From assembly GCA_903960915.1 (NCBI GenBank), contig CAJCCO010000037.1, forward strand, positions 1-64,000: a stretch of DNA of 64,000 nucleotides, read 5' to 3'. The stretch is from an uncultured beta proteobacterium (GTDB lineage: Bacteria > Pseudomonadota > Gammaproteobacteria > Burkholderiales > Burkholderiaceae_C). The notes under the pieces were generated by a model, which searched no databases, was not told where the DNA came from, and saw only the letters and a program-made list of their open reading frames with translations. Position numbers and translations under genes: made by a program. Numbering within the stretch: position 1 is the stretch's first letter; every line of letters begins with the position of its first letter. Positions 9,241 through 19,433 of this stretch are shown piece after piece.

Positions 9241-10466
9241 GAGCGGTAATCTGCGTTGATGGTGACGTAGTCGTGGCTCAGGTCGCAGGTCCAAACCGTG
9301 TCTTGCGCCTGACCTCGGCCCAGCACCACGCGCACCGTGATCTCGCTTTGCTTCATGACCCGCTGGCCGTCTTCTTCGCGATAAGCCGGATTGCGCCCCC
9401 CCTTCACGGCCACGTGCACATCGTCCAGGTACAAATCGATACCGGCTTGGTCCAGGTCATCAATGCCGGCGTAGCCCACGGCGGCCAGAATGCGACCGAG
9501 GTTGGGGTCGCTGGCAAAAAACGCGGTTTTCACCAAGGGCGAGTGGGCAATGGCGTAGGCCACCTGGCGGCATTCAGCCGCCGACTTGCCGCCTTCTACC
9601 TGGATGCTGATGAACTTGGTGGCGCCTTCACCGTCACGCACAATGGCCTGGGCCAGTTGGCGGGCCACGCCCAGCATGGCCGCTTTCAAGGCCTGCCCGT
9701 CAGCGCTGTCGAGAGAGTCAATGGGCGCATGCGCGGCCTTGTTGGTGGCTACCAGCACGAAAGAGTCGTTGGTCGAGGTGTCGCCGTCAACCGTCACGCG
9801 GTTGAAAGAGCCTTCAGCCAGCTCGCGGGCGAGCTGCTGCATCAGCGTCTGGCTGACGCAGGCATCGGTGGCCATGAAGCCCAGCATGGTCGCCATGTTG
9901 GGACGAATCATGCCCGCCCCCTTGCTGATGCCGGTGATGCTGACCAAGGCGCCACCGATCTTCACTTGCGCGCCAAAGGCTTTGGCGATGGTGTCGGTGG
10001 TCATGATGGCCTCGGCCGCGCGCAGCCAATGGTCTTCACGGGCATCGGCCAGCGCGGCATCGAGCCCGGCCTCAATACGGTCCACGGGCAGGGGCTCCAT
10101 GATCACGCCGGTGGAAAAAGGCAGTACTTGCTCTGGCGAGATCGCGAGTTTGCCCGCCAACGCCTCGCAGGTGCGCTGCGCCCGCGCCAAGCCCTCCTGG
10201 CCGGTGCCGGCATTGGCGTTGCCGGTGTTGATGAGCATGGCGCGCACGCCAGCACCACTGGCCAGGTGGGTGCGGCAGACTTGCACAGGTGCGGCACAAA
10301 ACCGGTTCTGCGTGAACACGCCCGAAACCGAGGCGCCTGCGTCCAGCAAAAACACCGTCAAATCTTTGCGATTAGCCTTGCGGATACCGGCTTCTGTGAT
10401 ACCGATACGAACGCCGGCGATGGGAAACAGCTCAGACGGGTTCGGGGCGGGCAGGTTAACGGGCAT
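9237..10466 (-). CDS. argJ: bifunctional ornithine acetyltransferase / N-acetylglutamate synthase ArgJ
   Basis: Transfers acetyl from N-acetylornithine to glutamate (arginine acetyl cycle) and, in the bifunctional class, also uses acetyl-CoA. It has 409 residues. The self-cleavage site lies in [16 protein letters not shown], between Ala192 and the nucleophile Thr193, producing alpha and beta chains. The oxyanion segment FSTGVIMEP (117-125) is present. Whether it is mono- or bifunctional cannot be told from sequence by eye. Overlaps the downstream ATPase gene by 4 nt. Confidence 0.96.
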   Translation of the reverse strand: MPVNLPAPNPSELFPIAGVRIGITEAGIRKANRKDLTVFLLDAGASVSGVFTQNRFCAAPVQVCRTHLASGAGVRAMLINTGNANAGTGQEGLARAQRTCEALAGKLAISPEQVLPFSTGVIMEPLPVDRIEAGLDAALADAREDHWLRAAEAIMTTDTIAKAFGAQVKIGGALVSITGISKGAGMIRPNMATMLGFMATDACVSQTLMQQLARELAEGSFNRVTVDGDTSTNDSFVLVATNKAAHAPIDSLDSADGQALKAAMLGVARQLAQAIVRDGEGATKFISIQVEGGKSAAECRQVAYAIAHSPLVKTAFFASDPNLGRILAAVGYAGIDDLDQAGIDLYLDDVHVAVKGGRNPAYREEDGQRVMKQSEITVRVVLGRGQAQDTVWTCDLSHDYVTINADYRS

Positions 10467-10549
10467 ATTTTTCCTTCAGATGAATACCGGATTATCCGAA
10501 AATTCATCCGCAGCTTTTTGGGCCTGGAAATAGGGCTGAAACCTGGGGG

Positions 10550-11554
10550 CTACTTGTGGTGGCTCAGCGCGTTGCTGACCAGTTTGGAGGTGATGTCCAC
10601 AATCTGGATCATGCGGTCGTAGGCCATGCGGGTGGGGCCAATCACACCCAGCGTGCCCACCACCTGGCCGTCCACCTCATACGGGGCGCTGACAATGGAG
10701 AGGTCTTCAAACGGCACCACCTGGCTTTCACCGCCAATAAAGATGCGCACACCCTCGGCCTGCCCGGCCACATCAAGCAGACGCATGAGCTGGGCTTTTT
10801 GCTCAAACAAATCAAAGGCACGGCGCAGATGGCCCATGTCGTTGGAAAAATCGGTCACGGCGAGCAAATTGCGTTCGCCAGAGATCACCACCTCGTCCTG
10901 GGTCTCGGAGATGGCTTCTGAACTGGCCACCACCGCCGCCTGCATCAGGCTGGCAATTTCAGAGCGCAGCGACTCCACCTCGTTTTTAAGCCGCTCACGC
11001 ACCTGCTCAATGGCCAAGCCCACGTAGTGGCTGTTGAGGTAATTGGCCGCTTCCACCAGCTGCGCCTGGGTGTAATCCACCTCGGTGAAGATGACGCGGT
11101 TTTGCACGTCGCCTTCAGGCGAGACGATGATCACCAGCAGGCGGCGCTCGGACAAACGCAGAAACTCAATGTGTCTGAACACCGAGGAGCGGCGTGGGGC
11201 AATCACCACGCCCACAAACTGGGACAGGCTTGACAGCAGGTTGGCGGCGTTGGAGATGACTTTTTGCGGTTGATCTGGTGCCAGCCGGTGCGCGGCAAAC
11301 TGGCCTTGGTGCACGGTCAGCATGGTGTCTACAAAAAGGCGGTAACCGCGCGCGGTAGGAATGCGGCCGGCCGAGGTGTGGGGACTGGCAATCAAGCCCA
11401 ACTCTTCCAGGTCGGACATGACGTTGCGAATGGTGGCGGGCGACAGCTCCAGGCCAGAGGCCCTGGAAAGCGTGCGTGATCCCACCGGTTGCCCATCGGC
11501 GATATAGCGCTCAACCAACGCTTTCAACAACAACTTGGCACGGTCATCCAGCAT
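10550..11554 (-). CDS. hrcA: heat-inducible transcription repressor HrcA
   Basis: Repressor that binds the CIRCE operator and is folded by GroEL, linking chaperone supply to repression. It has 334 residues. The N-terminal winged helix contains [19 protein letters not shown] and [17 protein letters not shown], the HrcA signature; a GAF-like dimer domain follows (IFIGGES near residue 265). It is divergent from nadK with only 28 nt between starts. No CIRCE lies in front of hrcA itself, but a perfect one precedes rpoH at 51549-51575. Confidence 0.96.
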   Translation of the reverse strand: MLDDRAKLLLKALVERYIADGQPVGSRTLSRASGLELSPATIRNVMSDLEELGLIASPHTSAGRIPTARGYRLFVDTMLTVHQGQFAAHRLAPDQPQKVISNAANLLSSLSQFVGVVIAPRRSSVFRHIEFLRLSERRLLVIIVSPEGDVQNRVIFTEVDYTQAQLVEAANYLNSHYVGLAIEQVRERLKNEVESLRSEIASLMQAAVVASSEAISETQDEVVISGERNLLAVTDFSNDMGHLRRAFDLFEQKAQLMRLLDVAGQAEGVRIFIGGESQVVPFEDLSIVSAPYEVDGQVVGTLGVIGPTRMAYDRMIQIVDITSKLVSNALSHHK

Positions 11555-11582
11555 GTGGGCATTTTAGTGATGTAATTTGCAA

Positions 11583-12500
11583 ATGAAGTCCAAATTTCGG
11601 CAAGTGGCGTTGATAGGCAAATACCTGACGGTGGCATCGGGCGCGTCTGGCGCTTCCTCACGCCACGCGCTGGAGGACATTGCGCACTTTTTGCACGACC
11701 AGGGCTGCGAAGTTATTTTCGAGCATGACACGGCCCACAACATGGGCATTCACGGCTACCCCATGCTGGATATAGCGGCTATTGGCAAGGAATGCGACTT
11801 GTGCCTGGTGGTGGGGGGTGACGGCACCATGCTGGGCATGGGGCGCCAGTTGGCGCCGTATGGCGTGCCCTTGATTGGCATCAACCAGGGGCGACTGGGT
11901 TTCATCACCGACATCCGCTTTGAAGACTTCAAAACCGCCCTGGCCCCCATGTTGCGCGGCGAGTTTGAAGAAGACCACCGCAGCCTGATACATGCCAGCG
12001 TGATGCGGGACGGGCGCTGCGTGTTTGACGCCCAGGCCATGAATGACGTGGTGGTGAACCGTGGCGCCACCTCCGGCATGGTGGAGTTGCGGGTCAAAGT
12101 GGACGGTCGCTTTGTGTCCAACCAGCGCGCCGACGGCCTGATCATTGCCACACCCACGGGTTCCACCGCCTACGCTTTGTCCGCCGGCGGGCCGCTCATT
12201 CACCCGTCCATCCCCGGCTGGGTGCTGGTGCCTATTGCACCGCATACCTTGTCCAACCGGCCCATCGTGCTCTCCAATGAGGCCGAAATCACCATCGAAA
12301 TCGTAGCCGGGCGTGATGCCAGCGCCAACTTTGACATGCAGTCGCTCGCCTCCTTGCTGCACGGCGACCAGATTGTGGTGACCCGCTCCAAACACCATGT
12401 GCGCTTTTTGCACCCCAAAGGCTGGTCTTACTTTGACACCCTGCGGCAAAAAATGCACTGGAACGAAGGCGTGGTAGGCGAAGGGACCCTCAAACCGTGA
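11583..12500 (+). CDS. nadK: NAD kinase
   Basis: ATP-dependent phosphorylation of NAD to NADP. It has 305 residues. GGDGT occupies 78-82 (Asp80 catalytic), with [16 protein letters not shown] and a glycine-rich C-terminal region. The ATG at 11583 ([14 protein letters not shown]) fits the family better than the TTG six bases upstream. The loop after the first strand carries an in-frame 9-nt duplication encoding ASG-ASG-ASS (residues 18-25). It overlaps recN by 4 nt (GTGA). Confidence 0.95.
   Translation: MKSKFRQVALIGKYLTVASGASGASSRHALEDIAHFLHDQGCEVIFEHDTAHNMGIHGYPMLDIAAIGKECDLCLVVGGDGTMLGMGRQLAPYGVPLIGINQGRLGFITDIRFEDFKTALAPMLRGEFEEDHRSLIHASVMRDGRCVFDAQAMNDVVVNRGATSGMVELRVKVDGRFVSNQRADGLIIATPTGSTAYALSAGGPLIHPSIPGWVLVPIAPHTLSNRPIVLSNEAEITIEIVAGRDASANFDMQSLASLLHGDQIVVTRSKHHVRFLHPKGWSYFDTLRQKMHWNEGVVGEGTLKP
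11634..11657 (+). repeat. in-frame 9-nt tandem repeat in nadK
   Basis: GCATCGGGC, GCGTCTGGC and GCTTCC, about 2.7 copies of a 9-nt unit encoding ASG-ASG-AS in a surface loop of NadK. One of several in-frame repeats in the window. Confidence 0.6.
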
Positions 12501-14152
12501 GCCTCAAACGCATTGTCCTGCGCGACTTTGTCATCGTGCGCGAGCTGGAGCTGGACCTGCAAACCGGCTTTTCAGTCCTGACCGGAGAAACCGGCGCCGG
12601 CAAATCCATTCTGATAGATGCCTTGCAACTGGTCACCGGCGGACGCGCCGATGTCGGCACCCTGCGTGAAGGTGCCACGCGCACCGACGTCAGCGCTGAA
12701 TTCGACAATTCCAGCGCCGTCTCAGCCTGGCTGGAGCAAGCAGGTTTTGAAACAGGTGACGCGCTTTTGCTGCGCCGCACCGTAGACAGCCAGGGTAAAA
12801 GTCGCGCCTGGATCAACGGCAGCCCGGCCACTGCCACGCAATTGCGTGAACTCGGCGAGCAACTGCTCGATATCCACGGCCAGCACGCCTGGCAAAGCCT
12901 CACGCGCGCAGAGGCCGTGCGGGGTTTGCTTGATGCTTACGCCGGTGTCTCCACCAGCCAGCTCACCACTTGCTGGCACGGCTGGCGGCAAGCGCAAGCC
13001 GACCTGGCGCAGGCCCAAAACGCCCAAGCCACGCTGCAAAATGAACGCGAACGCCTGCTTTGGCAAATTGGCGAGGTCGACAAACTGGCACCCCAGGCGG
13101 GCGAGTGGGACGAACTCAACACCGAGCACGCCCGGTTGTCCAACGCGCAGGCGCTGCTCGATGCGGCCCAGGGTGCGCTGCTGGCGCTTGATGACGACGA
13201 ACACAACGCCCTGCGCGCGCTGCACCAGGCCAGCCAGTTGCTGCAACAGCAAGTGCAGCACGAGCCGCAGTTCCAGGAACTGGGCGATTTGCTGAACTCC
13301 AGCCTTCTTCAAGTGCAAGACGCCGTGCACACCCTGCGAAGCTACCAGCGCAACACCGAACTCGATCCCCAGCGCCTGAGCCAGCTCGATGAGCGCATGG
13401 CCCTGTGGCTGTCGCTGGCCCGTCGCTACAAACGCAGCCCGCAAGAGTTGCCCGACTTGCTGGCCAGTTGGCAGCAAGGCTTGCAGCAGCTCGATGCAGC
13501 CGCCAACCTGAGCGCCTTGCAGGCACGAGAAACTGCTGCACACAACGCCTACTTGCGCGAAGCCCAACAGATTTCCAAGGCGCGGCACAAGGCAGCGCCC
13601 CTGCTGGCGGCTACCGTGACCCAAGCCATGCAAGGCTTGGGCATGCAGGGCGGACAATTTGAAGTGGCTATTCAGACAAGCGCTCAGCCCATGCAAAGCG
13701 GCCTGGAAGAGGTTCATTTTTTGGTGGCTGGGCACGCGGGCAGCACGCCGCGCCTGGTCCACAAAGTGGCCTCGGGCGGTGAGCTGTCGCGTATGGCGCT
13801 GGCTATCGCCGTGACCACCAGCCAGCTCGGCACCGCGCAGACCCTGATTTTTGACGAGGTGGACGCTGGCATAGGCGGGGCTGTGGCCGACACCGTGGGC
13901 CGGCTGATGAAGCAACTCGGCCAAGACCGCCAGGTGCTGGCCGTCACGCACCTGCCCCAGGTGGCGGCCTGCGCCGACCACCATTTGGTGGTGGCCAAAC
14001 AACGCCAGGGCCAGACCACAGAAAGCTCGGTCAGCACCGTGCTGGGCGAGCAGCGTGTGACCGAAGTGGCGCGCATGCTGGGAGGCGAGCGGCTCTCGGG
14101 CACCACCCTGGCCCATGCGCGTGAAATGCTGCAGATCCGAGAGACGCCCTAA
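12497..14152 (+). CDS. recN: DNA repair protein RecN
   Basis: SMC-like ATPase for double-strand break repair. It has 551 residues. Walker A is TGETGAGKS at 29-37. A long coiled-coil region rich in Gln and Ala covers about 170-380. The C-terminal head carries the ABC signature [11 protein letters not shown] and Walker [14 protein letters not shown]. The start is GTG at 12497, overlapping the nadK stop. The nadK-recN pairing downstream of hrcA is conserved in Burkholderiales. Confidence 0.95.
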   Translation: MSLKRIVLRDFVIVRELELDLQTGFSVLTGETGAGKSILIDALQLVTGGRADVGTLREGATRTDVSAEFDNSSAVSAWLEQAGFETGDALLLRRTVDSQGKSRAWINGSPATATQLRELGEQLLDIHGQHAWQSLTRAEAVRGLLDAYAGVSTSQLTTCWHGWRQAQADLAQAQNAQATLQNERERLLWQIGEVDKLAPQAGEWDELNTEHARLSNAQALLDAAQGALLALDDDEHNALRALHQASQLLQQQVQHEPQFQELGDLLNSSLLQVQDAVHTLRSYQRNTELDPQRLSQLDERMALWLSLARRYKRSPQELPDLLASWQQGLQQLDAAANLSALQARETAAHNAYLREAQQISKARHKAAPLLAATVTQAMQGLGMQGGQFEVAIQTSAQPMQSGLEEVHFLVAGHAGSTPRLVHKVASGGELSRMALAIAVTTSQLGTAQTLIFDEVDAGIGGAVADTVGRLMKQLGQDRQVLAVTHLPQVAACADHHLVVAKQRQGQTTESSVSTVLGEQRVTEVARMLGGERLSGTTLAHAREMLQIRETP

Positions 14153-14208
14153 CTGCAAGTGCAACGGCAATTGCAACCACCACGACAACCACAAACACCC
14201 ACCCCAGC

Positions 14209-15141
14209 ATGACCCAAGACCACGCCGGCGAAGGCCCCCAGGAAGCCGCCAAGGAGCCCCACAAGGACATGCAAATGGTGCTGATCACCGGCATGTCCGG
14301 CTCGGGCAAATCGGTGGCGCTGCATGCGCTGGAAGACGCCGGTTTTTACTGCGTGGACAACTTGCCGCCAGAACTCCTGCTGCCCTTTGTGGCGCTGGAG
14401 CAAGAGCACCAAGCCAGCCGCGTGGCGATTGCGATGGATGTGCGCAGCGCCAAATCGCTGCCCCTGGTGCCACTGCAACTCGCCGCCCTGCGTCAACAGG
14501 GCGTGCAAGTCGAATCGCTGTTTCTCGATGCCACCACCGGCACACTGGTGCGCCGCTTCTCGGAAACCCGGCGCAAACACCCGCTGTCGCAGTCGGGTTT
14601 TGTCGTCGAATCGGCCCAGGATCAGCGCCGCGATCTGGTGCAGTCTATTGAGCTGGAGCGCGAGTTGTTGCTCGACCTGCGGGAAAACGCCCATGTGATT
14701 GACACCAGCATCATCCGCCCCTCGCAGCTACAAGGTCAGGTGAAAGACCTGATTTCGGCCACGACCGAGCAGATGACCCTGGTGTTCGAGTCCTTCGCCT
14801 TCAAGCGCGGCGTGCCCGGCAACGCCGACTATGTGTTTGACGTTCGCATGCTCCCCAACCCGCACTACGAACCAACTCTGCGCCCCTTAACCGGGCGCGA
14901 TGCCCCGGTGGTGCAATTTTTGAAAGAGCAACCGGGCGTGCAGCAAATGCTGGGCAACATTCAGCAGTTTCTGAACCTGTGGCTGGATGCACTGGCCAAA
15001 GACCACCGCAGCTACGTCACGGTGGCCATTGGGTGTACCGGTGGACAGCACCGCTCGGTTTACCTGGTGGAAGAGCTGGTGAAGCTGTACAGCGACCAAT
15101 GGGTCACCTTGAAGCGTCACCGCGAGCTTGATGGCGTCTGA
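14209..15141 (+). CDS. rapZ: RNase adapter protein RapZ
   Basis: P-loop protein that in E. coli presents the small RNA GlmZ to RNase E and so tunes glucosamine-6-phosphate synthase. The annotated frame gives 310 residues, but the first 20 are poorly conserved. ATG at 14269 or 14275 is likelier, because AAGGA at 14263-14267 sits 7 nt before the latter and the family begins close to [12 protein letters not shown]. The P-loop GMSGSGKS is at 28-35 and YCVDNLP follows. The C-terminal [15 protein letters not shown] is diagnostic. The hprK gene often found directly upstream in betaproteobacteria is absent. Confidence 0.93.
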   Translation: MTQDHAGEGPQEAAKEPHKDMQMVLITGMSGSGKSVALHALEDAGFYCVDNLPPELLLPFVALEQEHQASRVAIAMDVRSAKSLPLVPLQLAALRQQGVQVESLFLDATTGTLVRRFSETRRKHPLSQSGFVVESAQDQRRDLVQSIELERELLLDLRENAHVIDTSIIRPSQLQGQVKDLISATTEQMTLVFESFAFKRGVPGNADYVFDVRMLPNPHYEPTLRPLTGRDAPVVQFLKEQPGVQQMLGNIQQFLNLWLDALAKDHRSYVTVAIGCTGGQHRSVYLVEELVKLYSDQWVTLKRHRELDGV

Positions 15142-15166
15142 GACTGGCGCACACGCTTAAACAGAC

Positions 15167-16249
15167 TTACAGGGTCTCTTGCGCCATGAGCTTCCTGACC
15201 GGCGCAGGCAGCCCCAGGCCGGGCCAGGCCTGTGCCGCTATCCAGCCCCCAGAAATCCCGGACAGTCCAGACAACTCAGACAGTTCAGGTAAATCAGCCA
15301 GACCCGAAGCAGACACCTTGAGCTGCACCGGGTGCAGGTGCAAGTCTTTGTGGGTCAGCACGTGGGTAAAAACCTCCAGGTCGCGCAGCTGGCTTAGGTA
15401 AGGCGTTGGCAGCGCGGTGTGCAAAGCCGCCAGACTGTCGAAGAGCGGAAAACAGTAAAGCCCTGCCCAGACCCCGGGCGTAGGCCGCTTGCTAAGCCAG
15501 ACCTGGCCATCGTCAGTACGTGCCCACAGCAGCCAGAGGGACTGGGCACTGCGCTTGAGCTTGCGGGTTTTGACCGGGAATTTTTCTGGCGTGCCTTGGC
15601 GATGGGCCGCGCAGTCCGTGGCCAGCGGACACTCGCTACAACGGGGTTTTTTGCTGGTGCACAGCGTCGCCCCCAGGTCCATCACGCCCTGGGTGTAGCG
15701 CGGCATGGCAGTGGTGAGCTGCTGCAGCGGCAGCAAACGCGTCGCCTCGTCCCACAGCGTGCGCTCGTTGCGGCTCAAGGCCAGGTCGTGCTCGAACCCC
15801 AGAAAGCGCGTCAACACCCGCTTGACGTTGCCGTCCAAAATGGCCACCCGTTCAAAAAAACACAGCGAAGCAATGGCCGCCGCCGTGGAACGGCCAATAC
15901 CAGGCAAGGTTTGCAGTAGTTCGGCTGAGCGCGGGAAGGCGCCTCCATGGTGCGCCATGACCTGGCACGCGCACTGGTGCAGGTTGCGGGCGCGGCTGTA
16001 GTAACCCAGCCCGCTCCACAGGCCCAGCACATCGTCCAGCGGCGCCGCAGCCAGGGCAGCCACATTGGGAAAGCGCTGCAAAAAGCGGGGAAAGTATTCC
16101 AGCACCGTACTGACCTGGGTCTGCTGCAGCATGATCTCGGAGAGCCAGACGCGGTAGGGGTCGTGGGTGTTTTGCCAAGGCAAATCATGCCGGCCATAGC
16201 GCGCCTGCCAGTCCACCACCCGGGTGGCCAAGTCTGGCGCCTGGTTCAT
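15167..16249 (-). CDS. mutY: adenine DNA glycosylase MutY
   Basis: Removes adenine mispaired with 8-oxoguanine and so works with MutM and MutT. The start at 16249 (MNQAPDLATRVVDW) has an AAGGTAA Shine-Dalgarno; an ATG 18 nt upstream has none. The product has 360 residues. Catalytic Glu38 is in LSEIMLQQTQV and Asp139 in ILDGNVKR. The [4Fe-4S] cysteines are 197, 204, 207 and 213 (C-X6-C-X2-C-X5-C). A NUDIX-like 8-oxoG recognition domain follows. Near the C terminus an ELSELSGLSGISGG stretch is encoded by 9-nt repeats. Confidence 0.96.
   Translation of the reverse strand: MNQAPDLATRVVDWQARYGRHDLPWQNTHDPYRVWLSEIMLQQTQVSTVLEYFPRFLQRFPNVAALAAAPLDDVLGLWSGLGYYSRARNLHQCACQVMAHHGGAFPRSAELLQTLPGIGRSTAAAIASLCFFERVAILDGNVKRVLTRFLGFEHDLALSRNERTLWDEATRLLPLQQLTTAMPRYTQGVMDLGATLCTSKKPRCSECPLATDCAAHRQGTPEKFPVKTRKLKRSAQSLWLLWARTDDGQVWLSKRPTPGVWAGLYCFPLFDSLAALHTALPTPYLSQLRDLEVFTHVLTHKDLHLHPVQLKVSASGLADLPELSELSGLSGISGGWIAAQAWPGLGLPAPVRKLMAQETL
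15261..15296 (+). repeat. in-frame 9-nt tandem repeat in mutY
   Basis: Four degenerate copies (GACAGTCCA, GACAACTCA, GACAGTTCA, GGTAAATCA on the plus strand) encoding LSG-type triplets near the MutY C terminus. The period keeps the reading frame. Confidence 0.65.
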
Positions 16250-16328
16250 ATTGCTTACCTTCGTCATGGTTTCTCAGATCCGTGAATATTTTGAAATCAG
16301 TCGCCCGAAATAGGCCTGGGCCAGTGAC

Positions 16329-17144
16329 TCAGGGCTTTTGGCACTGGGGACAGAAAAAAGTGGAGCGCTGACCCTGCCGAATGGATTTGATCGGTGTGCC
16401 GCACACCCGGCACGGCTCGCCTTCGCGTCCGTAGACCATGGCTTCAAGCTGAAAGTAGCCATTCTCCCCATTGGTGCTGGAGAAATCCCGCAGGGTGCTG
16501 CCGCCTTTGGCCACGGCCCGGGCCAGCACCTCGCGAATCGCCGCGTGCAGCTTGAGCGCACGCGGGCGGCTGACCCGCATCGCGCTGACGGTAGGGCGAA
16601 TACCGGCCATGAACAGCGCCTCAGACGCATAGATATTGCCCACGCCCACCACCACATCGCCCGCCAACAGCACTTGCTTGATAGCGGCTTTTCGCAGTTT
16701 CAAGCCGGCGTGAAAACGCGCAAAGTCAAAATCGTCCGACAAAGGCTCCATTCCCAGCTTGCCCAGCAGCTTGCGCGCCTGCGGGGCGTTCTCGCTGTCG
16801 GCATAGACCACGGCGCCAAAACGGCGCGGGTCGTGCAGGCGCAAAGTGCCACGGGTGGTGACCATCTCAAAGTGATCGTGCACGCCCGCTGGCGGCAAAC
16901 GGCTGGCAAAGCTCAAACTGCCCGACATGCCCAGGTGCAAGAGCAACATGCCCCGGTCCAGGTCGATCAACAAGTATTTGCCACGGCGGCGCACCGCCAG
17001 TATGCGGCGACCCTGCAAGTCGTCGGGGTCGCAGCCCAGAGGCCAACGCAAGGCTTTGCCCATTTGGACCGAGAGCACCTGGGCATCGGCAATATGGTTG
17101 GCGAAACTCAGTCGCGTTACTTCAACTTCGGGTAATTCAGGCAT
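16329..17144 (-). CDS. mutM: formamidopyrimidine-DNA glycosylase MutM (Fpg)
   Basis: Bifunctional glycosylase/AP lyase removing 8-oxoguanine and formamidopyrimidines. It has 271 residues. MPELPEVEV gives the catalytic Pro and Glu after Met removal. Lys56 is in RRRGKYLL. The H2TH region includes [11 protein letters not shown], and the zinc finger is CRVCGTPI...CPQC at the C terminus. Divergent from the TPR-protein gene; lies just upstream of mutY on the same strand, so both guanine-oxidation glycosylases are together. Confidence 0.97.
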   Translation of the reverse strand: MPELPEVEVTRLSFANHIADAQVLSVQMGKALRWPLGCDPDDLQGRRILAVRRRGKYLLIDLDRGMLLLHLGMSGSLSFASRLPPAGVHDHFEMVTTRGTLRLHDPRRFGAVVYADSENAPQARKLLGKLGMEPLSDDFDFARFHAGLKLRKAAIKQVLLAGDVVVGVGNIYASEALFMAGIRPTVSAMRVSRPRALKLHAAIREVLARAVAKGGSTLRDFSSTNGENGYFQLEAMVYGREGEPCRVCGTPIKSIRQGQRSTFFCPQCQKP

Positions 17145-17183
17145 GGGACTTCATTTGAGACTGGCATGGATTATTATGATCTG

Positions 17184-18920
17184 ATGATTCGCTTCAAACC
17201 TCTTCTCATCCTTGTGGCCTTGCTTGGCGCCATGGCTGCTAATGCCCAAAGCAGCACGACAGCGGACGAGCCCAGCCCCAGCTCCGCCATGGACGGAGAG
17301 CTTTTTTACCAACTGTTAATCGGTGAACTCAACGCCCGCGGTGGTGAGCCCGGCGCCGGCTTTGCCCTGATTTTGGACGCCGCCCGAAAAACCAATGACC
17401 CCCGGCTGTTTCAGCGCGCCGTAGACATCGCCTTGCAGTCACGCTCCGGCGATTCAGCCCTGATGGCCGCGCGCGCCTGGCGACAAGCCATCCCGGCCTC
17501 CCGTGAAGCCAACCGTTTTGTGCTTCAAATCTTGATCGGTTTGAACCGGCTGAACGAAACGCTGGAGCCCCTGAAGCGAGAGATTGCCAGTTACGAACCC
17601 AAAGAGCGGGCTGCGGGCATTGCCAACCTGCCGCGGTACTTTGCGCGCGCCACCGACAAGAAACTGGCAGCCAGCGTGGTTGAACAAGCGCTCGCTGACC
17701 ACCTGAATGCGCCGGGCGTCCAGGTGACGGCCTGGACCACGCTGGGCGTCATGCGCACCGCGGCCAATGACCTCAATGGCGCGGTGGAGGCCGCCCGCAA
17801 GGCGCTGGCCCTGGACCCCAAGGCCGAAACGCCCGCACTTCTGGTCCTGTCTCTGATGAGCCCGTCCCTGCCGCAAGCCGAAGCCTTGGTGAAAAAATAC
17901 CTGGAAGGCAAAGCAAGCCCCGAGGTGCGTATGGAATATGCGCGCCAGTTACTGGGCACCCAGCGCTACGCCGAATCTGACACGCAATTGCAACTCGTCA
18001 CCAGCGACAAACCCGACCTGGCCGATGCCTGGCTGCTGCGCGGCGTGCTGGAGTTGCAGGACAACAAACTGGCTACCGCCGAACGCTCGCTCAAGCGCTA
18101 CCTTGAACTGGTGCTGCCCAAGCGCAATGCCGCCAATAGAGCCGAAACCAGCCGGAGCCTGGCGCAGGCTTACCTTAGCCTGGCGCAAATCGCAGAACAG
18201 CGCAAGGACTGGGTTGAGGCCGATGGCTGGCTCAAACGCATCGACAGCGCGGAGGACCGACTGGCGACACAAATGCGCCGGGCCACCCTGCTGGCGCGAC
18301 AAGGCAAGACCGACGAAGCCCGCAAACTCATTCGCAGCCAGGCTGAAAAATCCCCTGCAGAGGCCCGGCTCAAACTCAGCACCGAGGTGCAAGTACTGCG
18401 CGAAAACAAGCAGTACAAGACCGCCTATGACTTGCTGACAGACGCTGCCAGTCGCACCCCCAATGACATGGATTTGGTCTACGACCTGGCCATGGTGGCT
18501 GAAAAAATGGGCAATCTGGAAGACATGGAGCGCTTGCTGAAAAAGGTCATCGCCGCCAAGCCCGACTACCAGCACGCTTACAACGCCCTCGGGTTCTCCC
18601 TGGCCGAGCGCAATGTGCGCCTGACCGAAGCCCGGCAACTGATCGTCAAAGCGCTGGAACTCGCGCCCAATGACCCCTTTATCACTGACAGCCTGGGCTG
18701 GGTGGAGTTCAGAAGCGGCAACCTGGCCGAAGCCTTGAAAATACTGCAGGGCGCTTACAAAGCCCGTCCGGATGCTGAAATTGCGGCCCACCTGGGTGAG
18801 GTTTTATGGGCCATGGGCAAACGTGACCAGGCGGTGCTGATCTGGAAAGAGGGCGTCAAGCTCAACAGCGACAACGAGACCCTGCTGGAAACACTCAAAC
18901 GCTTGCAAGTGAAGTTGTAA
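17184..18920 (+). CDS. exported tetratricopeptide-repeat protein
   Basis: A 578-residue protein with an N-terminal signal peptide (MIRFKPLLILVALLGAMAANAQS), so the start was set at 17184 rather than 18 nt earlier. The rest is helical TPR/Sel1-like repeats, for example near residues 195-230 and 425-560 (AYNALGFSLAERNVRLTEAR, ITDSLGWVEFRSGNLAEALK). It is predicted to be periplasmic and to mediate protein interactions. It is directly upstream of lolB (stop and start adjacent), an arrangement conserved in Burkholderiales that suggests a link to envelope lipoprotein traffic. Specific function unknown. Confidence 0.85.
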   Translation: MIRFKPLLILVALLGAMAANAQSSTTADEPSPSSAMDGELFYQLLIGELNARGGEPGAGFALILDAARKTNDPRLFQRAVDIALQSRSGDSALMAARAWRQAIPASREANRFVLQILIGLNRLNETLEPLKREIASYEPKERAAGIANLPRYFARATDKKLAASVVEQALADHLNAPGVQVTAWTTLGVMRTAANDLNGAVEAARKALALDPKAETPALLVLSLMSPSLPQAEALVKKYLEGKASPEVRMEYARQLLGTQRYAESDTQLQLVTSDKPDLADAWLLRGVLELQDNKLATAERSLKRYLELVLPKRNAANRAETSRSLAQAYLSLAQIAEQRKDWVEADGWLKRIDSAEDRLATQMRRATLLARQGKTDEARKLIRSQAEKSPAEARLKLSTEVQVLRENKQYKTAYDLLTDAASRTPNDMDLVYDLAMVAEKMGNLEDMERLLKKVIAAKPDYQHAYNALGFSLAERNVRLTEARQLIVKALELAPNDPFITDSLGWVEFRSGNLAEALKILQGAYKARPDAEIAAHLGEVLWAMGKRDQAVLIWKEGVKLNSDNETLLETLKRLQVKL

Positions 18921-19414
18921 TGCGGCGGTTTCTGCCCATCGCCAGCTGGCTTGCCGTGGTTCTGCTCAGCTCCGGCTGCGCCTTCTTGCAGCCAACGCCT
19001 CCCCCAGAACTGGCTACCACCCAGCTGTGGCGTGGGCGCTTGGTACTGCGGGTGGATTCGCCCCAGCCCCAATCGTTTGCCAGCGCCTTTGAACTGTCTG
19101 GTAACGCTGGTGCGGGTGAACTCACCCTCACCACGCCTTGGGGCACCACGGTGGCCAAGCTCAATTGGTCCGACCAGGCTGCCACCTTGCGCACCCCAAC
19201 AGATACCCGCAGCTACGCCTCTTTTGACGAGATGATTGTCCAAGTCCTGGGCTCCGAAATTCCGGTCAATGCGCTGTTCTCATGGCTCAAGGGCCAGCCG
19301 GTCAGCGCCTCCGGTTGGCAGGCTGACCTCTCGGACCTTGCGGCGGGCCGTATTACCGCCAAAAGAACCCAACCTGCCCCTTTGGCAGAATTACGCCTCA
19401 CGCTGGAACCCTAA
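18920..19414 (+). CDS. lolB: outer-membrane lipoprotein insertase LolB
   Basis: Lipoprotein that accepts lipoproteins from LolA and inserts them into the outer membrane. Lipobox LSSGC with Cys20 after a short hydrophobic signal. At 164 residues it is shorter than E. coli LolB (about 200), as is usual in this group. The beta-rich core includes LWRGRLVLRV and ELTLTTPWGTTVAKLNW. It lies between the TPR gene and ispE, the classical lolB-ispE-prs order. Confidence 0.9.
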   Translation: MRRFLPIASWLAVVLLSSGCAFLQPTPPPELATTQLWRGRLVLRVDSPQPQSFASAFELSGNAGAGELTLTTPWGTTVAKLNWSDQAATLRTPTDTRSYASFDEMIVQVLGSEIPVNALFSWLKGQPVSASGWQADLSDLAAGRITAKRTQPAPLAELRLTLEP

Positions 19415-19433
19415 GCCACGGCGTGTACCCCTT

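Noticed and set aside
9273-10622. 449-codon plus-strand frame over argJ and the hrcA end
   Set aside because: Antisense to argJ, whose cleavage site and length are intact. His/Gly/Gln-rich composition is typical of shadow frames.
11555-11582. CIRCE site in front of hrcA
   Set aside because: The 28-nt gap to nadK contains no TTAGCACTC or GAGTGCTAA arm; the only site is before rpoH.
12722-14194. 490-codon minus-strand frame
   Set aside because: Antisense to recN, which has all ABC motifs.
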